A stretch of 64,000 nt of DNA from NCBI GenBank assembly GCA_020637775.1, contig JACKJV010000007.1, positions 62,001-126,000 of the forward strand, in the 5' to 3' direction. Below the pieces are notes generated by a model. That model saw only the letters and a program-made list of their open reading frames with translations. It made no database searches and was not told where the DNA came from. The translations under genes and the position numbers were made by a program. Of this stretch, positions 50,066 through 58,737 are shown in pieces. Within the stretch, counting starts at the first letter, position 1. The number at the start of each line of letters is the position of its first letter. This stretch comes from Brucellaceae bacterium (GTDB lineage Bacteria; Pseudomonadota; Alphaproteobacteria; Rhizobiales; Rhizobiaceae).

Positions 50066-50968
50066 TCAGGTCAGCCGCAATCCCTCGTCCTTGGCCTTGT
50101 GATCCGGCTCGACATGAATGGAGATGCGCGCACCGGGAACCGCCGCGCGCAGGCCCGTTTCGATGCGGTCGCAGATGGCGTGGCTTTCCTCCACCGTCAT
50201 CCCGGAATCGACGATCAGATGGAATTCGATGAATGTCGCCGGACCCGCCGCGCGCGTGCGGATGTCATGCACCTCGATGGCGCCTTTCGCATTGGCTCGG
50301 ATCACCGTCTCGATGCGCTCGGCCTCCTCACCCTCCACCGCCCGGTCCATCAGGCCGTCGACGGATTCGGAAATGACATGCCAGCCCTCGCGCAGGATGT
50401 TGAGGGCCACCAGGATGGCCAGTATCGGGTCCAGCAGGTAAAGGCCTGTCGCCAGCGCCAGCACAAGACCCGCCAGAACCCCGGCGGAAGTGACGACATC
50501 CGCCATGACATGCTTGCCATCGGCCACAAGCGCCGGCGACCGGTTCTCGCGACCGGCGCGGATGAGAATGGTGGCGAACACCCCGTTGATGATGGCGGCA
50601 AGCAAGTTGATCGCAAGCCCCGGCCCGGGCGCGTCGATCTTGTAAACCCCGTCCAGAAGGGCGTTCACCGCCTCATGCACGATCAGAAGCGCGGCGACCG
50701 CGATCAGGATGCCCTCCAGCACGGCAGAGAAATATTCCGCCTTGTGATGGCCGTAGGGATGGCCGCTATCGGCCGGCTTGGCGGCATAGCGCACCGCCAT
50801 GAACGCCGCCGCGGCGGCGATGACGTTGACGATGCTTTCCAGCGCGTCGGAATAAAGCGCGACCGAGCCGGTCAGCCACCAGGCCAGGAATTTCAGCCCC
50901 ATGACGCCGAGCGCGACCGCAATCGACATCCCGGCCAGGAAGCGGACTTTGGAAGATGGGGTAGCCAT
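50066..50968 (-). CDS. cation diffusion facilitator metal exporter
   Basis: A 300-residue CDF-family antiporter that exports divalent metals (Zn, Fe, Mn or Cd) from the cytoplasm. About five or six membrane helices are followed by a cytoplasmic domain (about 215-300). Metal-site residues appear in LYSDALESIVN (helix 2) and DGKHVMADVVTS (helix 5, HxxxD). HPYGHHKAEYF is the family loop. The C-terminal domain contains HDIRTRAAGPATFIEFHLIVD. Metal choice cannot be read safely. Confidence 0.92.
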   Translation of the reverse strand: MATPSSKVRFLAGMSIAVALGVMGLKFLAWWLTGSVALYSDALESIVNVIAAAAAFMAVRYAAKPADSGHPYGHHKAEYFSAVLEGILIAVAALLIVHEAVNALLDGVYKIDAPGPGLAINLLAAIINGVFATILIRAGRENRSPALVADGKHVMADVVTSAGVLAGLVLALATGLYLLDPILAILVALNILREGWHVISESVDGLMDRAVEGEEAERIETVIRANAKGAIEVHDIRTRAAGPATFIEFHLIVDSGMTVEESHAICDRIETGLRAAVPGARISIHVEPDHKAKDEGLRLT

Positions 50969-51074
50969 GGTCGAACTCCGTTCCGGAAGCTGTGGCGCAG
51001 TGTGGAATCAACTTGCGGGACCCTCACATGAACCACTAACATCGGCCGATCAACCCTGTCCGGATGACGAAGGA

Positions 51075-52610
51075 ATGACCGACCACAACGATGAGGCCAT
51101 GGCCTCGCTTCCGCCCGTCTGGCTCCTCGTCCTTGTGCAGGCGGTCGTTTCGGCGGCAAGCCTCGTGGTGGAGATCGTTGCCGGCCGCATGCTGGCGCCC
51201 TGGCTCGGCATGTCCCTCTATACATGGACGTCGATCATCGCCGTCGTCCTCGCCGGTTTCTCCGTCGGCCACTGGGTCGGCGGCATATTCGCCGGATGGC
51301 GAATGCGCAGCGCCCTGGCGGCAACGGCATGGGCGTTGGCAGGGGCAGCGCTTACCAGCGGCATTGCCGTCTTCCTGTTGCGTTGGCTGGCTGCGCCGGC
51401 AATTGCGGCGCTGGACAATCCGCTGGCCGCCATCATCGTGCTGACCATGCTGGCTTTCTTCCTGCCCTCCTTCTTCGCCGGAATTCCGGCCCCTGTCCTC
51501 ACACAGGTCGCGGTGAAAGCAGCGCCGGCTCGCTCCGGCCGGGCATTGGGCGCCATGTTCGCTGCCGGCGCCTTCGGCGCGATTGGCGGAACCCTGGCCG
51601 CGGGCTTCATCTTCATTTCATGGCTGGGCACGACAGCGACACTGGCCATCATTGCCTGTCTCTATTCCGTCCTGGCTGCGATCCTGTTTCTGCACGCAGG
51701 CCGCATGGCGGCGCACAGCGGCGCGATGACCGCCCTCGTGCTCGTCATCTGCGTGCTCCCCACAACCGGCTCGCTCGCCCTGCCGGACCCATGCCTCAGC
51801 GAAAGCCGCTATTTCTGCATTCGCGTCGAGGACGTGTCCGCCGACACCGGCGAGCCGACCCGGCTGATGGTGCTGGATCACCTCGCCCATGGCGTCTCCG
51901 TCCGCGATACCCCGGCGCGCATGGTCACGCCCCATGCCGCGCTGCTGGATGCGCTGCCGCGTGCCCGTTTCGAGGGCAAGCCCTTCTCGGCCTTCTTCAT
52001 TGGCGGCGGTTCCTTCACCATTCCCCGTGCCTGGGCCGCCAGCGGCATTTCCGCTGACATGACGATCGCGGAAATCGATCCGGAAGTCACACGCATCGCC
52101 ACCGAGCATTTCTGGTTCGATCCCGCCACCGCCCGCGTGCTGGACATGGATGCGCGTCTGGCGCTGAACGCCGCCAACCGCACATTCGACGTGATTGTCG
52201 GCGACGCGTTCACCGACATCGCGGTGCCCGCACATCTGGTGACGCGCGAATTCTTTGCGCTCGTCCGCGAGCGGCTGTCGGAAGATGGCATCTACGTGAT
52301 GAATGTCGTGGATCATCTCGACCGCATGCGCGCACTCGCCGCCATGGCGCGCACGTTGAAATCGGTCTTTCCGGTGGTCGAGGTCTGGGCCGAAGCCACC
52401 CGTCCGGAACCGGGCGCCCGCGTCACATTCATCCTGCTGGCTGGCAAGAGCGAAACACCGGCGGCGCGCGTCACGGGCGCCCCGCCCGACTCCATGCAAT
52501 TTGGCCGGCTTTCGGCCCGCGTCGTCGAGGCGCTCATCGAACGAACCGGCGTGCCGGTGATGACTGACGATCTGGCACCCATCGACCGGCTCATGGGCCG
52601 GCTGGATTGA
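51075..52610 (+). CDS. membrane-anchored spermidine-synthase-like protein
   Basis: A 511-residue fusion: about seven or eight membrane helices in residues 10-235, then a Rossmann-fold methyltransferase/spermidine-synthase-like domain with FFIGGGSFTIPRAW, an acidic strand IAEIDPEV and VIVGDAFTD. Such fused transporter/SpeE proteins are common but their substrate is unclear; the polyamine-binding residues are not obvious. The ATG at 51075 has AAGGA directly next to it; the ATG at 51096 (MASLPP) is an alternative. Confidence 0.85.
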   Translation: MTDHNDEAMASLPPVWLLVLVQAVVSAASLVVEIVAGRMLAPWLGMSLYTWTSIIAVVLAGFSVGHWVGGIFAGWRMRSALAATAWALAGAALTSGIAVFLLRWLAAPAIAALDNPLAAIIVLTMLAFFLPSFFAGIPAPVLTQVAVKAAPARSGRALGAMFAAGAFGAIGGTLAAGFIFISWLGTTATLAIIACLYSVLAAILFLHAGRMAAHSGAMTALVLVICVLPTTGSLALPDPCLSESRYFCIRVEDVSADTGEPTRLMVLDHLAHGVSVRDTPARMVTPHAALLDALPRARFEGKPFSAFFIGGGSFTIPRAWAASGISADMTIAEIDPEVTRIATEHFWFDPATARVLDMDARLALNAANRTFDVIVGDAFTDIAVPAHLVTREFFALVRERLSEDGIYVMNVVDHLDRMRALAAMARTLKSVFPVVEVWAEATRPEPGARVTFILLAGKSETPAARVTGAPPDSMQFGRLSARVVEALIERTGVPVMTDDLAPIDRLMGRLD

Positions 52611-52639
52611 AGCCCGTAGCGCAGGTCCGCCCGCCCTGC

Positions 52640-52969
52640 CTATTCCGGCTGGATCGACGACAGGTAGGCGATGATGTCTGTGATCTGCTGCGGCGTGGCC
52701 TCGAATTCGGGCATGTCCTCATGGCCGGTCACGATACCCTCGGCAAAGGCCTCTTCCAGCGCGTCGACCGGATAGCGTTCCGACAATTCGCGAAATGGCG
52801 GCGCGGCCGGATGTTTGCTGGCATCCGACGCACCCACGCCATGGCATTGCGCGCAATTGGTTTCCACAAGCGCCTTGCCGTGCTCCACATCCGCTTCCTG
52901 CGCCATGGCGGCAATCGTGCCCGGCGCCAGGATCACGAGCGCGGCGAAAGTTGCGATCACACCTCTCAT
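52640..52969 (-). CDS. small periplasmic class I cytochrome c
   Basis: A 109-residue secreted c-type cytochrome. Signal peptide about 1-23 (cut near MAQEA), heme site CAQCH near residues 39-43, axial methionine likely in GHEDMPEF. It starts on an ATG overlapping the trpE(G) stop (ATGA, 52966-52969), a surprising pairing of an electron carrier with a tryptophan gene. Its partner, perhaps bc1 or a terminal oxidase, is not known. Confidence 0.92.
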   Translation of the reverse strand: MRGVIATFAALVILAPGTIAAMAQEADVEHGKALVETNCAQCHGVGASDASKHPAAPPFRELSERYPVDALEEAFAEGIVTGHEDMPEFEATPQQITDIIAYLSSIQPE

Positions 52970-55155
52970 GCTGCCCTCTCCTTCGCGCGGCGCGGCAGAT
53001 GGGCCACCACATTCTCGATCATCCGCATGCCGGCATCGCCGCCAAGCGTCATGATCGATTCAGGATGGAACTGGACTGCCGCCACCGGCTCCCGTTCATG
53101 TTCGATCGCCATCACGATACCGTCATCGGTTTCCGCCGTCACGGCAAATTCGCGCGGCAAACGCACCGGATCGGCAAAGATCGAATGGTAGCGTCCGACC
53201 GTGACCTCGCGCGGCAGGCCCGAAAAGATCACACCCTGCGTGGAGACGCGGATGCGCGACGGCTTGCCGTGCATCGGCACATGCAACTGCCGGAGTTCCC
53301 CGCCATAGGCTTCCGCCAGCGCTTGCAGGCCGAGACAAACGCCAAACATGGGCAGGTTTCGCGCGCGTGCCTTGTCGATCGTCGCCTTGCAGTCGAAATC
53401 AGACGGCGAGCCGGGTCCGGGCGACAGCACGACGAGATCGGGATTGACCCGCTCGAACACCGCCTCGGCGACAGGCGAGCGCACCGTCGTCACGCTCGCG
53501 CCGGTCTGGCGGAAGTAATTGGCCAGCGTGTGGACGAAACTGTCCTCGTGGTCGACGAGCAGGATCTTCACACCCTCGCCCACCCGCGCCGTCTGGCGTT
53601 GTTCGGCAGCCGCATTGCCGGTGCCCGCCTCGCGGATTGCCGCCAGCATGGCGGAAGCCTTCAGCTCGGTCTCCGCCTCTTCCTCTTCGGGCACCGAATC
53701 GTAGAGCAGCGTGGCGCCGGCGCGCACCTGCGCCACCCCGTCGAGAATGCGGATCGTGCGCAATGTCAGTCCGGTATTGAGATCGCCATTGAAATGGACC
53801 ATGCCCACCGCGCCGCCATACCAGGCGCGGGGGCTCTTCTCATGGTTCTCGATGAAGCGCATGGCCCACAGCTTCGGCGCGCCGGTCACCGTCACCGCCC
53901 ATGCATGCGACAGGAACCCGTCGAAGGCATCCATGTCCTCGCGCAGCCGGCCCTCGATATGGTCGACCGTGTGGATGAGCCGCGAATACATCTCGATCTG
54001 CCGCCGCCCGATGACCCGCACGGAACCGGGCTCGCACACCCGGCTCTTGTCGTTGCGGTCCACGTCGGAGCACATCGTCAGTTCTGCCTCGTCCTTCTTG
54101 GAATTGAGCAGCTTGAGGATCTGCTCACTGTCGGCAATGGCGTCCTCGCCGCGCCGGATCGTGCCCGAGATCGGGCAGGTTTCGATGCGCCGGCCGCTGA
54201 CCCGCACGAACATCTCGGGCGAAGCGCCGATCAGGTATTCGCGCTGGCCCAGATTGATGAAGAAGGAATAGGGCGACGGGTTGATGGCCTTCAGGCGGCG
54301 GGCGATTTCCGAAGGCTGGCTCTCGCAGCGTTCATAGAACATCTGGCCGGGCACCACCTCGAACAGGTCGCCGCGCTTGAAGCTCTCCTTGGCTTTCTCC
54401 ACAAGGCGCGAATATTCGCCGGGTTCGTGGTCCGCACGCGGCGGCACCGTGTCGCTGCGCTGGAACGGCTCGGCCTGCGAATCGCGCGCGATGCCGGCCG
54501 TGTCGAACCCCGCGCCCGTGAACTCATAGCGGTCTTTCCACGCTTCCGCCGAGTAGTGGTCGACCACGAGGATTTCGTCGGGCAGGTAAAGCACGAGATC
54601 GCGCTGGCTGTCCGGCCGCTCCAGCTTGAACGCCACCGGATCGAACTGGAAGCACAGATCGTAACCGAACGCGCCGTAGAGCCCCAGATTGGGATCGTCG
54701 TGGCTCTTGAACAGCGCCACGATGGCCCGCAGCACGGTAAAGACCGAAGGCACACGCGACCGCTCTTCCTCGGTGAACACCCGGTCCGGCTCCGCCACCT
54801 GAAGGGTCGCCAGGCGCTGCGTCACGGGCCCCATGGCAACGTCGTCGAGCCCGGACAGGCAAGCCACGATGGCCGGCAGCATCGCTTCGCCGCGGCGGTT
54901 GAGCGCCTCGATTTCCATGGCCCGCCCGCGCGCCGAGACCACCAGCGGCGGATCGATGATGGCCGTGTCCCAGCGCGTGTAGCGGCCCGGGTATTCGTAG
55001 TTGGAGGAAAACAACGCCCCGCGCCGGCTGTCGAGAGCCTCGACATAGGCCTCGATGGCGCCTTCATAGGGCGTGGAATGGCGCGTGCGGGTGATCGTGA
55101 TGCCGCCTTCGGTGATGAAGGCCTCAGAGCCGCCGGGCAATTTGGTGGGGGTCAT
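52966..55155 (-). CDS. trpE: fused anthranilate synthase TrpE-TrpG
   Basis: Single-chain anthranilate synthase: chorismate + glutamine to anthranilate. The 729-residue protein joins a TrpE part (about 1-500) and a TrpG glutaminase (about 530-725). The TrpE catalytic blocks are [51 protein letters not shown] and [24 protein letters not shown]. TrpG has the nucleophile in [10 protein letters not shown] and the HPES tail motif. This fused form is typical of rhizobia and relatives. It is controlled by the trpL leader and attenuator upstream. Confidence 0.97.
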   Translation of the reverse strand: MTPTKLPGGSEAFITEGGITITRTRHSTPYEGAIEAYVEALDSRRGALFSSNYEYPGRYTRWDTAIIDPPLVVSARGRAMEIEALNRRGEAMLPAIVACLSGLDDVAMGPVTQRLATLQVAEPDRVFTEEERSRVPSVFTVLRAIVALFKSHDDPNLGLYGAFGYDLCFQFDPVAFKLERPDSQRDLVLYLPDEILVVDHYSAEAWKDRYEFTGAGFDTAGIARDSQAEPFQRSDTVPPRADHEPGEYSRLVEKAKESFKRGDLFEVVPGQMFYERCESQPSEIARRLKAINPSPYSFFINLGQREYLIGASPEMFVRVSGRRIETCPISGTIRRGEDAIADSEQILKLLNSKKDEAELTMCSDVDRNDKSRVCEPGSVRVIGRRQIEMYSRLIHTVDHIEGRLREDMDAFDGFLSHAWAVTVTGAPKLWAMRFIENHEKSPRAWYGGAVGMVHFNGDLNTGLTLRTIRILDGVAQVRAGATLLYDSVPEEEEAETELKASAMLAAIREAGTGNAAAEQRQTARVGEGVKILLVDHEDSFVHTLANYFRQTGASVTTVRSPVAEAVFERVNPDLVVLSPGPGSPSDFDCKATIDKARARNLPMFGVCLGLQALAEAYGGELRQLHVPMHGKPSRIRVSTQGVIFSGLPREVTVGRYHSIFADPVRLPREFAVTAETDDGIVMAIEHEREPVAAVQFHPESIMTLGGDAGMRMIENVVAHLPRRAKERAA

Positions 55156-55211
55156 TCTCGTCTCACTCCGTTGTCCCGCCGGACGGAGATCCGGGAGACC
55201 TCGCGCATATG

Positions 55212-55280
55212 AAAAAGGCCGCCCGGAGGGTTCCGTCGCGGCCGTTGTTCCTATGACACACGCATGCGCGTGCGGGCCGC
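55212..55280 (-). promoter_or_regulatory. trp attenuator: antiterminator and terminator
   Basis: On minus-strand RNA, GCGGCC (complement of 55275-55280, just after the leader stop) can pair with GGCCGC (complement of 55238-55243). The latter otherwise pairs with GCGGCC (complement of 55217-55222) to form a terminator followed by five U residues (complement of 55212-55216). The two are mutually exclusive, as in trp attenuation in rhizobia. Confidence 0.88.
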
Positions 55281-55281
55281 C

Positions 55282-55329
55282 TCAGCAGCCGCGCCACCAA
55301 CCTTTGCAAAGAGCGATGCCCGTGTTCAT
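55282..55329 (-). CDS. trpL: trp leader peptide
   Basis: A 15-codon frame starting ATG at 55329, reading MNTGIALCKGWWRGC. The tandem tryptophans at 11-12 are the attenuation sensor, as in other rhizobial trpL leaders. The promoter's -10 box ends eight bases before the ATG, so transcription should begin at or within one base of it and the peptide is made from a leaderless start, as known for Sinorhizobium meliloti trpL. There the terminated leader RNA and the peptide also act in trans; the same may hold here. Confidence 0.88.
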   Translation of the reverse strand: MNTGIALCKGWWRGC

Positions 55330-55337
55330 GGGAAATG

Positions 55338-55366
55338 TCATTAGATTGTTTTTCGCATGGATGCAA
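55338..55366 (-). promoter_or_regulatory. trpL-trpE(G) promoter
   Basis: Minus strand: TTGCAT (complement of 55361-55366), 17 bases, TAATGA (complement of 55338-55343). It is eight bases upstream of the trpL start codon. Confidence 0.75.
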
Positions 55367-55440
55367 CGCCCGCGTTTGAGGGAACTTGAGCATCCCGTGG
55401 CGAAGCTCTAGGAAGAGGCGATCCCGCTCAGGAGCCGCCC

Positions 55441-56937
55441 ATGCGCCCGCCACGCACTGCCCCGAACAATCCCAAGGCGATGAAGGCCCTGCGCCAGCAG
55501 GACATGCTGCGCCGCGCCCATCAGCTTAACCTGACGGGCCGCGCCTTCGAGGCGGAGCGCATCGCCCGCCAGGTGCTGGACGAAACACCGTCCAATGCCG
55601 AGGCCCTGTTCCTGATGGGCCTGCTGCACTTCAATGCCCGCCTGCATGAGGAGGCCCGCGGCTTTCTGGAAAAGGCGTTGCGCAAGGCGCCTTCCGACGC
55701 CCGCGCCCATGCCAAGCTGGCCGAGACGCTGGTGATCCTGGGGCTGGGCGACAAGGCCTTGCAACACCTGGCCAAGGCCGTGCGCCTTCAGCCCGGCTTC
55801 ACGCCCTTCATCGCCCAATATGCCAATCTACTGGCCGACAATGGCCGTCGCGACGAGGCGCTGGACCTGCTTGCAAAGGCCCGCCGGAAGGCGCCGGACG
55901 ATCCCGCGCTGCTGGTCGCCTTCGGCCATGTTCACCGCTTCACCGGTTCCGAGCCTGAAATCGCGGCGCTGGAAAGGCTGGCCGCAAAGCCCGGTCTCGA
56001 TCCGCAGACGCGCTTTCGCGCGGGCGCTGCCCTGTCGCGCGCCCTGGACCAGGCCGGGCGCCATGAAGCCGCACTGGCCGCGATGGTGGAGGCCCGCGCC
56101 CGGATCCCGCCCTTCGATCTGGCGAATTTCCAGGCGCAGGTTGCGGCACGCAAGGCCTTTTTCACGCCATCGTTCATTGCAGCGAAGGCCAGGCTGGGAT
56201 CGCAGAGCCAGAGGCCGGTTTTCATCGTCGGCATGCCACGTTCGGGCACCAGTCTCGTCGAACAGGTCATCGCCAGCCATCCGCTGGCCTTCGGCGCCGG
56301 CGAGTTGCCGGATATGGGCCTGCTGATCAATGACATCGTGCCGCAGGCCGGCACCTTCGAGGCCCAGATGGACGTGCTGCGCCACCTCGATGCCCCGACG
56401 GCCGAAGCCATGGCCACGCGCTATCTGGGGCACTTGCAGGCGATGGACGGCAAGGCGGCCCGCGTCACCGACAAGATGCCGCAGAATTTCCTGGAACTCG
56501 GCCTCATCGCCATCCTGTTTCCCCAGGCAGCCATCATCCACTGCCGCCGTGACGCCGCTGACACCTGCACCTCCTGCTTCCTGTCCGGCCTGTCGATGCA
56601 CCATGGCTACACCCGCGATCTCGCCACGCTCGGTGCATATTGGCGAGGCTATGCCGCCATCATGGATCATTTCACCCATGTCCTTGGCGACCGCATCCTG
56701 CATGTCGACTACGAGACGCTGGTCACCGAACCGGAACCGGGCGCCCGTGCCATCGTCGCCCATTGCGGCCTCGAATGGGACAATGCTTGTCTGGAATTTT
56801 GGAAAACGGAACGCAGGGTCTCCACGCTGTCGCGCGAACAGGTACGCCAGCCGGTCTACACCACCTCGCTGGGTCGCTGGCGGCGCTACGGGCCGGGCCT
56901 GCAACCTCTGCTCGACGCCATTGCCGCCGACGCATAG
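55441..56937 (+). CDS. TPR-repeat sulfotransferase family protein
   Basis: A 498-residue protein. The N-terminal part (about 20-245) holds tetratricopeptide-like helix pairs (for example NAEALFLMGLLHFNARLHEEARGFLEKAL). The C-terminal part is a sulfotransferase domain: the 5'-phosphosulfate loop FIVGMPRSGTSLVEQVIASH, the FPQAAIIHCRRDAADTCTSCF region and YETLVTEPE. It should transfer sulfate from PAPS to an unknown acceptor. Divergent from trpL; its promoter region is shared with the trp promoter. Confidence 0.9.
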   Translation: MRPPRTAPNNPKAMKALRQQDMLRRAHQLNLTGRAFEAERIARQVLDETPSNAEALFLMGLLHFNARLHEEARGFLEKALRKAPSDARAHAKLAETLVILGLGDKALQHLAKAVRLQPGFTPFIAQYANLLADNGRRDEALDLLAKARRKAPDDPALLVAFGHVHRFTGSEPEIAALERLAAKPGLDPQTRFRAGAALSRALDQAGRHEAALAAMVEARARIPPFDLANFQAQVAARKAFFTPSFIAAKARLGSQSQRPVFIVGMPRSGTSLVEQVIASHPLAFGAGELPDMGLLINDIVPQAGTFEAQMDVLRHLDAPTAEAMATRYLGHLQAMDGKAARVTDKMPQNFLELGLIAILFPQAAIIHCRRDAADTCTSCFLSGLSMHHGYTRDLATLGAYWRGYAAIMDHFTHVLGDRILHVDYETLVTEPEPGARAIVAHCGLEWDNACLEFWKTERRVSTLSREQVRQPVYTTSLGRWRRYGPGLQPLLDAIAADA

Positions 56938-57020
56938 CACCCTGACCGGCAGGCGGCACCGCTGACGAGGATTGCCGCCCGCCTGCGCCACGGCCTTCCC
57001 GAAGAATTGTCTGCCTATGG
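56938..57020. other. noncoding stretch after the sulfotransferase gene
   Basis: First part of the 319-base gap between two convergent genes. It is GC-rich and no motif was recognised in it. The remainder of the gap (57021-57180) holds the small-RNA candidate and its promoter. Confidence 0.5.
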
Positions 57021-57059
57021 AAAAAGGAAGCCCGGACCGGGCGGATGGTCCGGGCTTCC
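57021..57059 (-). terminator. strong rho-independent terminator
   Basis: Perfect 13-bp stem (57026-57038 with 57047-57059, eight-base loop) followed on the minus strand by TTTTTCC. It ends the small-RNA candidate and may also end read-through from the DUF2254 gene. Confidence 0.9.
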
Positions 57060-57146
57060 AGTCCCGCCATGAGCGGGCCACAGGAGGACCGGGGTAAGCA
57101 GGGGAAACCCGGAACCTGTGAAGGGTGACGCTGTTTGGTTGCGTCT
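57021..57146 (-). ncRNA. candidate structured small RNA
   Basis: About 126 bases transcribed on the minus strand. Four stems in order (5' to 3' of the RNA): GACGC/GCGUC (57127-57145), CACAGG + CCGGG with CCCGG + CCUGUG (57079-57120), CCCGC/GCGGG (57063-57077), and a perfect 13-bp terminator (57026-57059) followed by five U residues. A good promoter stands six bases upstream of the assumed start. Loops are C- and U-rich (UUUCCCCUGCUU, UCCU), as in many riboregulators that bind Shine-Dalgarno regions. Known alphaproteobacterial sRNA families are possible relatives; none is claimed. Confidence 0.72.
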
Positions 57147-57152
57147 TGTTGT

Positions 57153-57180
57153 TTTATATACCATGGATTGTGTTTGTAAA
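57153..57180 (-). promoter_or_regulatory. promoter of the small-RNA candidate
   Basis: Minus strand: TTTACA (complement of 57175-57180), 16 bases, TATAAA (complement of 57153-57158), in an AT-rich patch that stands out from its surroundings. It lies downstream of the DUF2254 stop and drives no protein gene. Confidence 0.7.
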
Positions 57181-57256
57181 GGGGTTGTGCGGAGTCATCT
57201 CGCCACATGGTTGCAGTCACGTGCCCGGCCGGATCGCCGCTGCCCAAACCTGCCTG

Positions 57257-58534
57257 CTACACCGCCATCAGCCGCTCCAGGTGTTTTGCCCGTTCCTGCA
57301 CAGCGGCAAGTTGATAATGGCCTTCCATTGCCCGTTCGCACCGGTCCAGGGCGATTTTCGCATGGCGGCGCACCGCTTCCACATAGCGCGGGTCGCTGTG
57401 CTTCCGGCCGATGGCGAACAAGGCCTCCAGCGCGCGGAAGATGTGGATCTGCACTTCCGCGATACTGGCGCCATCGCGTCCGACCGGCAGGAAGAAGTCG
57501 TCGAACAGTTCGTCCAGCCGGATGGGCGGCACATGCACGCGGTTGAACAGCACGTCCTTGCCGTGGTTGTTGCGTCCCCAGATGGACAGGATGTTGACCA
57601 CCCGCCCGATGATCTGGATTGCCGTACCGGGATCGTTGATGCCCGGCGACAAGGCCCGGGACGCGATCTCGCCCATGGCGATGAGGCCGAGTCGCGGGTC
57701 CTGCGAGAAGGAGCGGTCATGGCCCATGGTGATGGCATTGCGCACGGCCTTGTCGATCCGCTCGTCCGGCGGGCCCGAGACACGGGCCAGCGGCTGGCCG
57801 GTATGGACATAGCTGCCCGGCAGCACCAGCAGGTAGACACGCCGTTCCTTGCCCGCCGTTTCCTGCAGGGCCTCCATGTCGATATGAAGCACATGGGCGA
57901 TGCGGTCGGTCTCCACCGGCCAGGCGTCGCCCGGAATGCCGGTCTGCGGATCGGCAAGACCGATACCGCCGAGATAGGGCCGCTCCCGGCGCATGGACAT
58001 GGCATCGTTCGCTGCCTTTTCCACCCGCCGGATCACCTCGTCGAGCCGCCCGAAGGAAAGCAGGAAGTCGATCCAGCGCAACAGCGTCATCACCAGCAGC
58101 ACAACGACGAGAATGGTGACCAGGAACAGCACCACGCGGCCCGATTCGCCGTAAATGCCCGTTTTCAGCAGGATCAGCCCTGCAAGGCTGAAGATGAAGG
58201 CGCCGACGAAAGTGGACAGCATGTTCTGCACCGCCGTGTCGTCCTGCAGCAGGGCCGTGGCCCGTGGCGTCGCTGTGGTGGCGGCGGTGGCAAATGCCTG
58301 CACCACGGTGGAGAGCGAAAAGGTCGTCACCGCCAGCATCGAGGAAGCGATGATGGTCAGGATGCTGCCAACAGCATCCGCGCCAAGCGTCAGGACGAGG
58401 TTTTCCGGAATATAATCCTTGAGCAGGATGGCCAGCACGGCGCTGGCAACGGAAAGCGCCGAAATGACGCCGGCGCGAAGGAAGAGACGGCGGCTCATCT
58501 GGCGCAGAATCCACTGCCAGCGGGTCATGATCAT
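57257..58534 (-). CDS. DUF2254 membrane protein
   Basis: A 425-residue inner-membrane protein of the DUF2254 family. Four hydrophobic segments lie in residues 15-160 (two around 20-40 and 52-75, two around 108-128 and 133-153), followed by a soluble C-terminal half with the family blocks GLIAMGEIASRALSPGINDPGTAIQII and DGASIAEVQIHIFRALEAL. Function is unknown. Start at 58534 (MIMTRW) or six bases later. It follows fhs on the same strand, with a hairpin between. Confidence 0.88.
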   Translation of the reverse strand: MIMTRWQWILRQMSRRLFLRAGVISALSVASAVLAILLKDYIPENLVLTLGADAVGSILTIIASSMLAVTTFSLSTVVQAFATAATTATPRATALLQDDTAVQNMLSTFVGAFIFSLAGLILLKTGIYGESGRVVLFLVTILVVVLLVMTLLRWIDFLLSFGRLDEVIRRVEKAANDAMSMRRERPYLGGIGLADPQTGIPGDAWPVETDRIAHVLHIDMEALQETAGKERRVYLLVLPGSYVHTGQPLARVSGPPDERIDKAVRNAITMGHDRSFSQDPRLGLIAMGEIASRALSPGINDPGTAIQIIGRVVNILSIWGRNNHGKDVLFNRVHVPPIRLDELFDDFFLPVGRDGASIAEVQIHIFRALEALFAIGRKHSDPRYVEAVRRHAKIALDRCERAMEGHYQLAAVQERAKHLERLMAV

Positions 58535-58636
58535 GCGCCTTCCCTCTCCCTTGCTTCAGGTATTCCTGATCAAGGAGGATGGGACCGCAAGGGCCCCAAG
58601 GCAAGGTGCAGCCGCGCCGATAGCCCTGCTGCGGGA

Positions 58637-58669
58637 AAGGAAAGGCCCGCCGCGGCAGGCGCGGCGGGC
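58637..58669 (-). terminator. probable terminator of fhs
   Basis: Perfect 10-bp stem (GCCCGCCGCG at 58645-58654, CGCGGCGGGC at 58660-58669, five-base loop). The minus-strand flank reads CTTTCCTTTCCC, a broken U-tract. Confidence 0.6.
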
Positions 58670-58737
58670 TCGACGAACGCGCCCAACAAGGAAGGCGCAG
58701 CGGGCGCGACGAACGCGCCCGAACGGACGGCGGCGTA

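Noticed and set aside
52795-55212. A plus-strand open frame of 805 codons opposite trpE(G)
   Set aside because: Antisense shadow of a strongly conserved gene; no motif or ribosome site.
57021-57250. Signal recognition particle 4.5S RNA or 6S RNA
   Set aside because: The conserved SRP apical loop is absent and the length and shape do not fit 6S; the RNA is left as an unassigned small-RNA candidate.
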